From NCBI GenBank assembly GCA_028275295.1, contig JAPWUY010000129.1:1-6126 (forward strand): DNA of 6,126 nucleotides, read 5' to 3'. This DNA comes from Thermodesulfobacteriota bacterium. Its GTDB lineage: Bacteria > Desulfobacterota > Desulfocorpusculales > Desulfocorpusculum. The position numbers were made by a program, and so were the translations under genes. The notes under the pieces are model-generated. The model did not search any database. It was not told the origin of the DNA and saw only the letters and a list, made by a program, of their open reading frames with translations. Of the stretch, positions 1-5,758 are shown one piece after another; the first letter of the stretch is position 1; each line of letters starts with the position of its first letter.

Positions 1-485
1 ACATTTGCCTCCTCGAGGCATCTTTTCGCCACCGCAGGGGTTATCTCGGGTTCCACCCCTAGGGCCCTGAGGACATGTTCTGTACCCACGTAATCGGATG
101 GCACCAAATTGCCGTGTCTCACAACCCTCACCCCACAGGCTGCTACAACCAGTGCACAGGCCGTCGATACATTGAACGTGGCTGTTCCTCCCTTTCCAGG
201 AAGGGAGGTACGTTCCACGGTCTCTTCATCCACATTTATCTCCTCTCTGTCCATGGCCAGAAAACCATCCCTGAGCTCCGACCAAGGATTGAACAACTTC
301 TTGAGAGCTCTCGTGGCACCGAGAAGCTCCCCTGTGCAGATGCCCTTCATTCGAAGGGCCGTGAGAAAGGCCCCGGTTTTGACTGGGGAAACTCCCCCAG
401 CCAGGATCTGAGCCACGGCCTCAAAGGCTTCGTTTTCATCCAAGTCCTCTCGAGCTATTGCTTTTCTCAGTGCCCTTTCCAACAT
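1..485 (-). CDS. TrpD-family (anthranilate phosphoribosyltransferase-like) protein, N-terminal part; 3' end outside window
   Basis: This is the first 161 codons of a glycosyltransferase family 3 protein; the C-terminal half lies beyond position 1. The start MLERALRKAIAREDL, the segment AFEAVAQILAGGVSPVKTGAF and LTALRMKG (residues 20-48) match the helical N-terminal domain of TrpD. TATFNVSTACALVVAACGV and RHGN (residues 101-126), then GTEHVLRALGV, match the start of the nucleosidase-like domain. TrpD transfers phosphoribose from PRPP to anthranilate, the second step of tryptophan synthesis, in the cytoplasm. ATG 485 is chosen because GGAGGG (498-493) lies 7 nt upstream; in-frame ATGs at 509 and 500 have poorer sites. 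The usual PRPP motif GTGGDG is altered to PGKGGT and is about two residues short, KHGNR is RHGNL, and the SSxxGSAD region is changed. It may therefore be a divergent paralogue rather than classical TrpD. A trp-like attenuator directly upstream supports a tryptophan link. Family assignment is firm; exact substrate is not. Confidence 0.82.
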   Translation of the reverse strand, partial: MLERALRKAIAREDLDENEAFEAVAQILAGGVSPVKTGAFLTALRMKGICTGELLGATRALKKLFNPWSELRDGFLAMDREEINVDEETVERTSLPGKGGTATFNVSTACALVVAACGVRVVRHGNLVPSDYVGTEHVLRALGVEPEITPAVAKRCLEEAN

Positions 486-522
486 CTTCTTGCCCTCCAT
501 TTCCCTCATTGGTTTATAAAGA

Positions 523-558
523 GATGAGGCCGTGTGCCCTAAGGCCCACGGCCTCATC
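523..558 (-). terminator. Intrinsic terminator (3:4 hairpin) of the putative trp-type attenuator
   Basis: Read on the minus strand, GAUGAGGCCGUG (558-547) pairs perfectly with CACGGCCUCAUC (534-523). After one A/G mismatch, three more GC pairs close a UUAG loop. The stem is followed directly by UCUUUAU, a short but U-rich tract. It sits 38 nt before the TrpD-like start codon and after the leader ORF, so it would stop transcription before the gene. The 5' arm can pair instead with 582-570, which would prevent termination. Termination strength is inferred; the U tract is imperfect. Confidence 0.72.
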
Positions 559-569
559 CAGAATCCCTC

Positions 570-600
570 GGCTGTGGGCCCTCGAGGCGCGCCCACAGCC
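570..600 (-). promoter_or_regulatory. 1:2 hairpin of the attenuator; 3' arm also forms the antiterminator
   Basis: On the minus strand GGCUGUGGGC (600-591) pairs perfectly over 10 bp with GCCCACAGCC (579-570), with an 11-nt loop. The 3' arm, extended to 582-570, can instead pair with 553-541 in the terminator's 5' arm. That helix has 12 of 13 positions paired, with one A-C mismatch (573/550) and one G-U pair. The two pairings exclude one another, which is the defining feature of a ribosome-controlled attenuator. The helices are read directly from the sequence; their regulatory role is inferred. Confidence 0.72.
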
Positions 601-618
601 CATCTATCTCTCACCTAG

Positions 619-684
619 CTAAAAGGCGCACCTCCCCCCTTTCAAGTTGCGCCAGCACCAGTTGACATGACCGAAGGTTACCAT
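619..684 (-). CDS. Putative trp-type leader peptide, 21 aa, with Trp-Cys-Trp
   Basis: This short ORF begins MVTFGHVNWCWR and ends GGRCAF followed by TAG. It carries two Trp codons (660-658 and 654-652) separated by one Cys codon. GGGAG lies about 9 nt upstream of the ATG, and a promoter at 740-711 would begin transcription near 704, about 20 nt before the start codon. This ATG is therefore the first one on the transcript, although the reading frame stays open upstream to 867. Two hairpins and a TrpD-family gene follow. Known trp leaders (for example E. coli trpL, 14 codons with tandem Trp) have the same order. Its job would be to stall ribosomes when charged tRNA-Trp is scarce. The peptide itself need have no function. 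No symbol is given because homology cannot be judged at this length. Confidence 0.68.
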   Translation of the reverse strand: MVTFGHVNWCWRNLKGGRCAF

Positions 685-710
685 GGATCTGCTCTCCCGC
701 TTTTTGGTCC

Positions 711-748
711 TTCTTAGCACGGGATCCCTTCCCTTGTCAAGAAAAAAA
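711..748 (-). promoter_or_regulatory. Sigma70-type promoter for the leader and TrpD-like gene
   Basis: On the minus strand a perfect -35 TTGACA (740-735) is followed after 18 nt by TAAGAA (716-711), a weak -10 helped by an extended TG (719-718). A run of seven T (748-742) just upstream could act as an UP element. The spacer contains the 8-bp palindrome GGGATCCC (728-721), a possible operator of unknown type. The expected start near 704 puts the leader ATG at about +21. The TrpR operator core was not seen. Confidence 0.6.
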
Positions 749-860
749 TGGTCCATCCAGAATACAATCCTGCCAAAGGGATCCACCCCTCGCCCGCCAC
801 GGAAATTTCTCGTGGCTATGGGTGAGTCTGCAAGTCCCCATCTTTGCGCTGAGTCCCGTG

Positions 861-890
861 TTGACATGGAGGAGTCTCTTTAACTAAACT
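861..890 (+). promoter_or_regulatory. Sigma70-type promoter for the deacetylase operon
   Basis: A perfect -35 TTGACA (861-866) is followed after an 18-nt spacer by TAAACT (885-890), which matches the -10 consensus at four of six positions. Initiation is expected near 897, giving an untranslated leader of roughly 107 nt before the deacetylase ATG at 1004. It lies back-to-back with the leftward promoter at 740-711, leaving about 120 bp between the two -35 boxes. Confidence 0.55.
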
Positions 891-893
891 TCG

Positions 894-915
894 CTCATTG
901 ATGGAGATCAGTGAG
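894..915 (+). promoter_or_regulatory. FNR-like dyad at the start of the deacetylase transcript
   Basis: CTCATTGAT-GGAG-ATCAGTGAG is a near-perfect dyad with one asymmetric position per arm. Its core TTGAT-N4-ATCAG differs at one base from the FNR consensus TTGAT-N4-ATCAA. It overlaps or directly follows the predicted transcription start, a position typical of a repressor. In RNA it would be a 9-bp stem with a GGAG loop. Six T (922-927) follow six bases after the stem, so a weak terminator is an alternative reading. Confidence 0.4.
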
Positions 916-1003
916 GCTTGCTTTTTTCCTGGCATCAGGGCCTGGGTCCTCAGGTATCTTTCCCAGAGCTCGGATTTCGAGCCTTCTCGTGAGGAGGCCA
1001 CAT

Positions 1004-1753
1004 ATGAAAGTAGTTTACAGCCCAGTCTTCACCCAAGTTTACACCTATGACCCAGCTGCAGAAGAGGGTAGGATGGAGGCCATTTATGAGGAGATAAAGG
1101 ACAGGGCTCAGTTCCTGGATGCCATCCCAGCCACCCCTCAACAGATAGCCTTAGCCCACAGCTCCTCTCACATAGCGAGTGTCGCCTCTAGAGGCCTTTA
1201 CGACATAGCAGCCCTTGCTGCGGGAGGCGCCATTCAGACAGCGAGGATAGGACTCGAGGAGCCTTGCTTCGGCCTCATAAGGCCTCCGGGGCATCACGCA
1301 TCGAGCTCCTCTTCTTGGGGCTTTTGCTACTTCAATAACATGGCCATAGCCCTTCTCTCACTGAGGGAGGAGGGACTCATCCGCACAGCCCTTGTTCTGG
1401 ACATAGACCTCCATTTCGGAGACGGAACCGTGAACATCCTGGGCGACAAGGGATGGGTCAGGATCTTCAATCCTTCATCGAGGGAAAGAAAGGCATATCT
1501 CGAAGAAGTCGAGGAGGCACTCGAGGGGGAACGTGTCGACTTGATAGGGGTCTCGGCGGGATTCGACTATCATAGGGATGACTGGGGAGGATTGCTCTTC
1601 ACGGAAGATTACAAGACCATTGGCCAGATGGTGGCGCAGGCCGCCCGGCGATGGGGAGCTGGCCGTTTCGGAATCCTAGAGGGAGGATACAACCACAGGG
1701 TATTGGGTTTGAACGTCGCTGCTTTCCTGGAAGGGCTGGAGGCACAGGATTAA
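1004..1753 (+). CDS. Histone deacetylase-family (AcuC/acetylpolyamine amidohydrolase-like) hydrolase, short form
   Basis: The protein has 249 residues and carries the arginase-fold deacetylase motifs in order: RPPGHHA (93-99, tandem His 97/98), WGFCYFNNMAIA (105-116), DIDLHFGDGT (133-142), SAGFDYHRDD (184-193) and EGGY (226-229). The expected zinc ligands Asp135, His137 and Asp188 and the catalytic-loop Tyr229 are present. The second His of the usual DxHHG is Phe138. Most relatives are 300 residues or longer, so this is compact, chiefly in the linkers and loops. The family hydrolyses acetyl or other acyl amides on lysine, polyamines or small molecules in the cytoplasm; the substrate here is unknown. 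ATG 1004 has GAGGAGG (991-997) six bases upstream; an in-frame GTG at 911 would add 31 residues unlike the family. A receiver-domain gene follows after 49 nt, probably in the same operon. Confidence 0.9.
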   Translation: MKVVYSPVFTQVYTYDPAAEEGRMEAIYEEIKDRAQFLDAIPATPQQIALAHSSSHIASVASRGLYDIAALAAGGAIQTARIGLEEPCFGLIRPPGHHASSSSSWGFCYFNNMAIALLSLREEGLIRTALVLDIDLHFGDGTVNILGDKGWVRIFNPSSRERKAYLEEVEEALEGERVDLIGVSAGFDYHRDDWGGLLFTEDYKTIGQMVAQAARRWGAGRFGILEGGYNHRVLGLNVAAFLEGLEAQD

Positions 1754-1802
1754 AAGAGAGACAAATGTGTTGGTTGGAAAAATTGATCAAGGAGGGGAAG
1801 GC

Positions 1803-2294
1803 ATGGCGGGCTCCATTTTGAGCGGCAAGAGGATCCTGATAGTCGATGACGAACCTGACGTGCTCGAGACGTTGAAGGATGTGATTTCGGACAGTGTTCC
1901 GGATTGCATAGTGGAGACCGCCTCCACCTACGAGCACGCGATCCAGATGTTATCGGGATGGACATACGATTTGGTTGTGCTCGACATAATGGGAGTGAAT
2001 GGATTCGATCTGCTCCAGAGGGCTGTTGACAGGAAGCTGCCCGTTGCCATGCTGACAGCTCACGCCCTCAACCCGGAAGCCCTCAAGAAATCCTTCGAGA
2101 TGGGGGCCAGGGCCTATCTTCCAAAGGAGATGATGGCTGAGATAGTCCCCTTCCTGGAGGACGTTCTCAAGTACGAGTATCTTCCGGGATGGAGGAGGCT
2201 ACTGGAGAAATTGGAGGGCTTTTTCACGAGAAAATTCGAGCCGGGTTGGGAAAAGAGAGCGGGAATGGACTGGAAGGAGTGGGACAAAGGCTGA
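1803..2294 (+). CDS. Response regulator receiver-domain protein without an output DNA-binding domain
   Basis: The protein has 163 residues. Residues 9-120 form a receiver domain with [11 protein letters not shown] (acidic pair Asp15/Asp16), the phospho-acceptor Asp61 in [10 protein letters not shown], Thr85 in MLTAH and Lys108 in YLPKE. All the residues needed for phosphotransfer are therefore in place. The remaining tail of about 45 residues is rich in Trp, Lys and Glu ([13 protein letters not shown], then FEPGWEKR). It resembles no helix-turn-helix or enzyme domain that I recognise. The protein probably signals by protein-protein contact or as a phosphorelay intermediate. ATG 1803 is preceded by AAGGAGG (1789-1795) seven bases away; an in-frame GTG at 1767 lacks such a site. 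It lies between the deacetylase and the racemase gene, and no histidine kinase is visible in the window. Confidence 0.9.
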   Translation: MAGSILSGKRILIVDDEPDVLETLKDVISDSVPDCIVETASTYEHAIQMLSGWTYDLVVLDIMGVNGFDLLQRAVDRKLPVAMLTAHALNPEALKKSFEMGARAYLPKEMMAEIVPFLEDVLKYEYLPGWRRLLEKLEGFFTRKFEPGWEKRAGMDWKEWDKG

Positions 2295-2334
2295 ATCTCA
2301 TGATGGCTCTTTGGAAGATGGAGGCCCTCGGGAA

Positions 2335-3483
2335 ATGGGTCCTTTGAGGGGTATCAAGATAGTGGAGCTTGCGGGAATAGGACCCGGGCCCATGTGCGCC
2401 ATGCTTCTTTCGGACATGGGAGCCGAGGTTCTGAGGATAACCAGGTTGGGGCCTTCAGGGTTAGGCATACCCATGCCCGTTCAATACGATCTTCTCACCC
2501 GAGGTCGCATCCAAGTGCCCGTCGACCTCTCCAAGCCAGAGGGAGTGGAGCTTGTTCTCAGGCTTGTGGAGAAGGCCCATGCCCTGATCGAGGGTTTCAG
2601 ACCAGGCGTGATGGAGAGACTGGGCCTGGGTCCAGAAGTTTGCCTCACTAGGAACCCCAAGCTGGTCTACGGTCGCATGACTGGATGGGGGCAGGAAGGC
2701 CCCCTTTCCCAGGCAGCAGGCCATGACATAAACTACATCGCCCTTTCCGGGGCCCTCCATTGCTTTGGAAGAAAGGACCAGGCGCCAGTTCCGCCCCTCA
2801 ATCTCGTCGGGGATTTCGGAGGTGGAGCCCTATACCTGGCTTTTGGAATAGTCTGCGGGCTTCTCGAGGCCCAACGCTCGGGTCATGGCCAGGTGGTGGA
2901 TGCCGCAATGGTAGATGGATCCGCCTCCCTCATGACCATGTTCTACGGACTCAAAGCCATGGGTGCATGGAGCGAGAAAAGGGGCGAGAACATCCTCGAT
3001 ACAGGGGCACCCTTCTACGATGTTTACGAGACAGCAGATGGAAAGTACGTGGCCATAGGGGCCATTGAGCCAAAATTCTACAAGGAACTCCTCGAGAGAT
3101 TGGGTTTGGATGACTCTCTAGCCCAAAGCCAGTTCGACAGATCCGCCTGGCCACAGGCGAAGGAGAAGCTGAGGGCCATTTTCAAGACAAAGACCAGGGA
3201 GGAGTGGTGCGAGCTCCTTGAAGGAACCGACTCCTGTTTCGCTCCTGTATTGTCCATGGAAGAGGCTCCAAACCACCCCCACAATGTTCAAAGGGGGGCT
3301 TTCATGGTCATAGAGGGAATTGTCCAACCTGCCCCGGCTCCGCGATTCAGCAGGACGAAGCCCAAGGTCCAGAGACCTCCAACTCCCCCTAGCAGGGAAC
3401 TCACGCTGGAAGCACTCAAGGGTTGGGGAATAGAGGAAGAAAGAATCGTCGAATTGATGGAAAAAAATGTCCTCGGCCCCTAA
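2335..3483 (+). CDS. CaiB/BaiF family protein, alpha-methylacyl-CoA racemase type
   Basis: The protein has 382 residues, the usual length for this family. It opens with [20 protein letters not shown] and MGAEVLRI, the Rossmann-like start of family III CoA-transferases. The segment [49 protein letters not shown] and [12 protein letters not shown] is the signature of alpha-methylacyl-CoA racemases rather than formyl- or carnitine-CoA transferases. His130, Asp160 and Glu245 correspond to the catalytic His126, Asp156 and Glu241 of the Mycobacterium tuberculosis enzyme. It should interconvert (R)- and (S)-2-methylacyl-CoA, used in degradation of branched or 2-methyl-substituted acids, in the cytoplasm. 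ATG 2335 is chosen because the family starts there and TGGAGG (2319-2324) lies ten bases upstream; TTG 2311 has no site. It is 40 nt after the receiver gene, probably last in the operon. Other CoA-ester substrates are possible. Confidence 0.9.
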   Translation: MGPLRGIKIVELAGIGPGPMCAMLLSDMGAEVLRITRLGPSGLGIPMPVQYDLLTRGRIQVPVDLSKPEGVELVLRLVEKAHALIEGFRPGVMERLGLGPEVCLTRNPKLVYGRMTGWGQEGPLSQAAGHDINYIALSGALHCFGRKDQAPVPPLNLVGDFGGGALYLAFGIVCGLLEAQRSGHGQVVDAAMVDGSASLMTMFYGLKAMGAWSEKRGENILDTGAPFYDVYETADGKYVAIGAIEPKFYKELLERLGLDDSLAQSQFDRSAWPQAKEKLRAIFKTKTREEWCELLEGTDSCFAPVLSMEEAPNHPHNVQRGAFMVIEGIVQPAPAPRFSRTKPKVQRPPTPPSRELTLEALKGWGIEEERIVELMEKNVLGP

Positions 3484-3491
3484 AGCCCAGG

Positions 3492-3517
3492 AGGAGCTTC
3501 CCTCCATGGAGGCTCCT
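3492..3517. terminator. Hairpin between convergent genes, possible bidirectional terminator
   Basis: AGGAGC (3492-3497) pairs with GCTCCT (3512-3517), and the interior contains the palindrome CTCCATGGAG (3502-3511). The structure fills the gap between the racemase stop (3483) and the DUF362 stop (3518-3520). Neither strand has a real U tract afterwards, so efficient intrinsic termination is uncertain; it may only block 3' exonucleases or act with Rho. Confidence 0.4.
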
Positions 3518-4618
3518 TCACGTGCTGGCTGGCATTTTGGCTTCCACCTCTATCCTCTCGAGGATGTATTCCGTGGAGCCCATTCCTAGCTCTTGAGCAT
3601 AGAGGATCTGGACCATGGGATTCAGCTCTGGATAGCTGAGCTCTCCCAGATTGAAGCCCCTCCTATCCTTTACCAGATCCAGGGTTGCCTTGTCCAAGGC
3701 AACGGGATCTTGAGAGGCGAGTATGCCCATATCGGGGACTATCTTCCTTTGGGCCTCACCTAGACAATCGCAATCCTTTGTCATGTCCACGAGGACATTG
3801 AAAAAGAAGCACTTCCCCTCCTTCCCCCGAAGTACCCCTAGGGCATGCTCCACCATTCTTCTTTGGAGCTCAGCGCACTCTATACCGAAATCGAAGCTCA
3901 CAGCATCGAACCTGCAGAGAGCTATGCATTCTCCGCAGCCGATGCACCTCTCGGGGAGGATGAAGGACTTACCGTTTTTCTCCACTATCGCCTGATGAGG
4001 ACACCACCTCCTGCACTTTCCGCAGTTTTGGCACCTCGCTTCCTGCACCTCTGGCCTTATGGCAGAATGCTGCCTCATCTTCCCAGCTCTGGATGCGAGA
4101 CCCATACCTAAATTCTTCAAGCAGGCGCCCATTCCAGTCCCAGGGTGGCCTGTGGGATGAGACACAGCGATAAGCGCATCGGCATTGAGAATCTCCCTTG
4201 CAACTCCCACCCTTTGATACATTCTCCCTGGGATCTCGACCTCCATCTCGGTCGTGCCCACAAGTCCATCAGCAACTATGAAGGGCGCTCCAACCTTCTC
4301 TATGGAAAACCCATGCCCGTGTGCCAGAAGGATGTGCTTTATGGCATTCTCCCTCTGGCCCCTGTAAAGGGTGCAAGTGTCCGTGAGAAATGGAAAGGCC
4401 CTGGAGGCCTTCACCCTTTTCACGAGCTCCGATATAAGTTCTGGCTTCACGTAGGTCTTGTTTCCCTTCTCGCCCACGTGCAATTTTATGGCCACAAGAT
4501 CCCGGCGTGATATGATCCTGGAGACCCCCGCTTCCTCGTACAGCCTCCCCATAGCCCTGGCCTGCTCTCTGGGAGAGGCCCCATCGGGAAGCTCGGCGAA
4601 AAACACAATGGATGGCAT
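3518..4618 (-). CDS. DUF362 domain-containing protein with two 4Fe-4S clusters
   Basis: The protein has 366 residues. An N-terminal DUF362 segment (LVAIKLHVGEKGN, residues 41-53; LTDTCTLYRGQR, 78-89; HPTGHPGTGMGACLKNLGMG, 154-173) is followed by a bacterial ferredoxin-like insert. Cysteines 196, 199, 202, 206 and 225, 228, 231, 235 form two CxxCxxCxxxC sites. The family's C-terminal block follows: VDMTKDCDC (277-285) and PDMGILASQDPVALDKA (295-311). The function of DUF362 proteins is not settled; electron transfer or metal-cluster-dependent chemistry in anaerobes is a reasonable inference. No signal peptide or membrane span is seen, so it is probably cytoplasmic. ATG 4618 has AGGAGG ten bases upstream; the in-frame ATG at 4669 lies inside the putative -10 box and would add residues foreign to the family. 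It appears to be a single-gene unit, convergent with the racemase gene. Confidence 0.88.
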   Translation of the reverse strand: MPSIVFFAELPDGASPREQARAMGRLYEEAGVSRIISRRDLVAIKLHVGEKGNKTYVKPELISELVKRVKASRAFPFLTDTCTLYRGQRENAIKHILLAHGHGFSIEKVGAPFIVADGLVGTTEMEVEIPGRMYQRVGVAREILNADALIAVSHPTGHPGTGMGACLKNLGMGLASRAGKMRQHSAIRPEVQEARCQNCGKCRRWCPHQAIVEKNGKSFILPERCIGCGECIALCRFDAVSFDFGIECAELQRRMVEHALGVLRGKEGKCFFFNVLVDMTKDCDCLGEAQRKIVPDMGILASQDPVALDKATLDLVKDRRGFNLGELSYPELNPMVQILYAQELGMGSTEYILERIEVEAKMPAST

Positions 4619-4667
4619 GGCTCCGTCTCCTCCTGAGGGCTCCTCTTGCGCTCTCGAGACCCTCACC

Positions 4668-4697
4668 ATCCTAGGCCATGGGATCTCATGGTTTCAA
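4668..4697 (-). promoter_or_regulatory. Putative promoter for the DUF362 gene
   Basis: On the minus strand TTGAAA (4697-4692, five of six matches to the -35 consensus) is followed after 18 nt by TAGGAT (4673-4668, four of six to the -10). Initiation near 4661 would give a leader of about 43 nt carrying the AGGAGG of the ATG at 4618. The spacer contains the dyad CCATG-N6-CATGG (4676-4691), a possible operator. Confidence 0.4.
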
Positions 4698-4725
4698 GGG
4701 GCCTAGGGGTACCCATTTTCAAGGG
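4692..4725 (-). repeat. Pair of 9-bp direct repeats upstream of the DUF362 gene
   Basis: TTTCAAGGG occurs on the plus strand at 4692-4700 and again at 4717-4725, 25 bp apart start to start. The proximal copy overlaps the proposed -35 box. The spacing is about two and a half helical turns, so the copies would lie on roughly opposite faces, which weakens the case for one cooperative protein site. Confidence 0.35.
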
Positions 4726-4937
4726 AGGATCTACCTTGCCCGATTCCCCATTCCCCTTTCCCCTAGGGAGAAAATACAGGCAACTAGGCCCCGTGGGTTT
4801 CGAGAGAAAACGCGTGTCACCAAAGCCTTTCCTCGGAACCACAAGGCCTCTCGGGCCCCCCTCGAGCCGGAGTGCGAGCATCCGTCCTGGCTAGTTTGTG
4901 CTCCAGCTTGAAGGGCTCATCCTTCGGAAAATAGTCC

Positions 4938-5741
4938 TTAATGAGTGTGCCTGTGGAAGAGGAAGTGACCGTGGAGATGGCTGTGCTTCTCACCATCGTG
5001 TCTGTGGGTATGCTCGTGGATCAGGTTGGCCTTGAGAAGCAAGGCCTCGTCCTCGATTATCTCCTCTGTGTCTCCTACCTTATGGATCCTGTGGTCTTCA
5101 GTGAGCACAGCCACCTTTGCATGGAGCTCCATTACAAGACTCAGGTCGTGGGTGGCTATCACTATGGTCTTCCCAACTTCATGGAGGGAAAAGATCAGAT
5201 CCACCAAGAAGCTCTGGGTCCTCGGGTCAAGCCCATTTGTCGGCTCATCCAGAAGAAGGAGTTCGGGGTTCATGGTGAGGACAGAGGCCACGGCGACCTT
5301 CTTCTTCTCTCCTCCAGACAGCATGTAAGTGGGCCTCTGGGCCAGCCCTTCCAGAGAGAGCATCTCCAAGATCTCCTCACTTCTACTTCTGGCTTCCTCG
5401 TGGGGAAGACCGAGCTGGAGAGGCCCGAACATGAGTTCCTCCATCACTGTTGGGCAGAAAAGCTGTACATCTGGGTCCTGGAACACATATCCCACCCTTG
5501 AACGGAAAAAGTGACGAAAACCAGGGTCCCGAAGGCTAGTCTCGCTCACAGGCCTCTTCCTGAAAAGGACTCTCCCCTTCTTGGGGAAGAGTATCCCCGC
5601 CATCACCTGCAACAAGGTGGACTTCCCTGAGCCGTTTGCCCCAACAATGGCCATCTTCACCCCTTCTTGGAGGGTGAGATCCACTTCTTCAAGGGCCTTG
5701 AAGCGATCGTAATACTCGTATGAGACCCCCACCAATTCCAT
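4938..5741 (-). CDS. ECF-type cobalt/nickel transporter ATP-binding protein with His-rich C-terminus
   Basis: The protein has 267 residues with a complete ABC ATPase: Walker A GANGSGKST (34-42), Q-loop VFQDPDVQLF (86-95), signature LSGGE (141-145), Walker B LLLLDEP (161-167) and H-loop His198. FQDPDVQLF is typical of the CbiO/EcfA energy-coupling ATPases. Residues 242-267 contain 11 histidines in 26 positions, mostly HxH, a probable cytosolic metal-binding tail. Together with a CbiQ-type gene just upstream this indicates Co2+ or Ni2+ import, with the ATPase acting at the inner face of the membrane. ATG 5741 follows GAGAAGG at five bases and gives the usual start MELVGVSYEY. A GTG at 5762 overlaps the preceding stop as GTGA and is a plausible alternative through translational coupling; ATG 5813 would overlap cbiQ by 55 bases and is less likely. 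Cobalt versus nickel cannot be decided here. Confidence 0.9.
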   Translation of the reverse strand: MELVGVSYEYYDRFKALEEVDLTLQEGVKMAIVGANGSGKSTLLQVMAGILFPKKGRVLFRKRPVSETSLRDPGFRHFFRSRVGYVFQDPDVQLFCPTVMEELMFGPLQLGLPHEEARSRSEEILEMLSLEGLAQRPTYMLSGGEKKKVAVASVLTMNPELLLLDEPTNGLDPRTQSFLVDLIFSLHEVGKTIVIATHDLSLVMELHAKVAVLTEDHRIHKVGDTEEIIEDEALLLKANLIHEHTHRHDGEKHSHLHGHFLFHRHTH

Positions 5742-5758
5742 TATGGCCTTCTCGGGGC

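Larger units (their letters stand above)
4619..4937. other. Intergenic region of 319 bp between the DUF362 gene and the transporter ATPase gene
   Basis: No convincing gene was found here on either strand. The reading frames present are low-complexity, have no matching ribosome binding site and resemble no family I recognise. The part nearest the DUF362 gene (4668-4725) holds its putative promoter, a 9-bp direct repeat and a small dyad. The part after the ATPase stop contains only a weak GAAGG-N6-CCTTC hairpin (minus strand, near 4911-4926) without a U tract, so no intrinsic terminator can be claimed. Confidence 0.6.

Noticed and set aside
75..527. A plus-strand 150-codon reading frame opposite the TrpD-like gene
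   Set aside because: It is the antisense shadow of the TrpD-family gene, which has clear family motifs on the minus strand.
514..603. A 29-codon minus-strand ORF starting at ATG 603 and spanning both attenuator hairpins
   Set aside because: It has only a weak GGTGAG site upstream, and its sequence is fully explained by the paired hairpin arms.
662..667. TTGACA on the plus strand
   Set aside because: No -10-like hexamer occurs at 16-18 nt downstream, and it lies within the leader ORF on the other strand.
619..867. Full 82-codon minus-strand reading frame containing the leader peptide
   Set aside because: The proposed promoter starts transcription near 704, inside this frame. The upstream part resembles no protein and has no ribosome binding site; only the last 21 codons fit a leader.
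911..1003. N-terminal extension of the deacetylase from GTG 911
   Set aside because: The extra 31 residues do not resemble the family, and ATG 1004 has a near-perfect ribosome binding site.
4671..4788. Four CTAGG motifs within about 120 bp
   Set aside because: CTAG is not rare elsewhere in this window, so the cluster is not clearly beyond chance.
4646..4911. Reading frames of 72-82 codons on both strands in the 4619-4937 gap
   Set aside because: They overlap each other, lack ribosome binding sites, are proline- and glycine-rich as expected from GC-rich noncoding DNA, and match no family I know.
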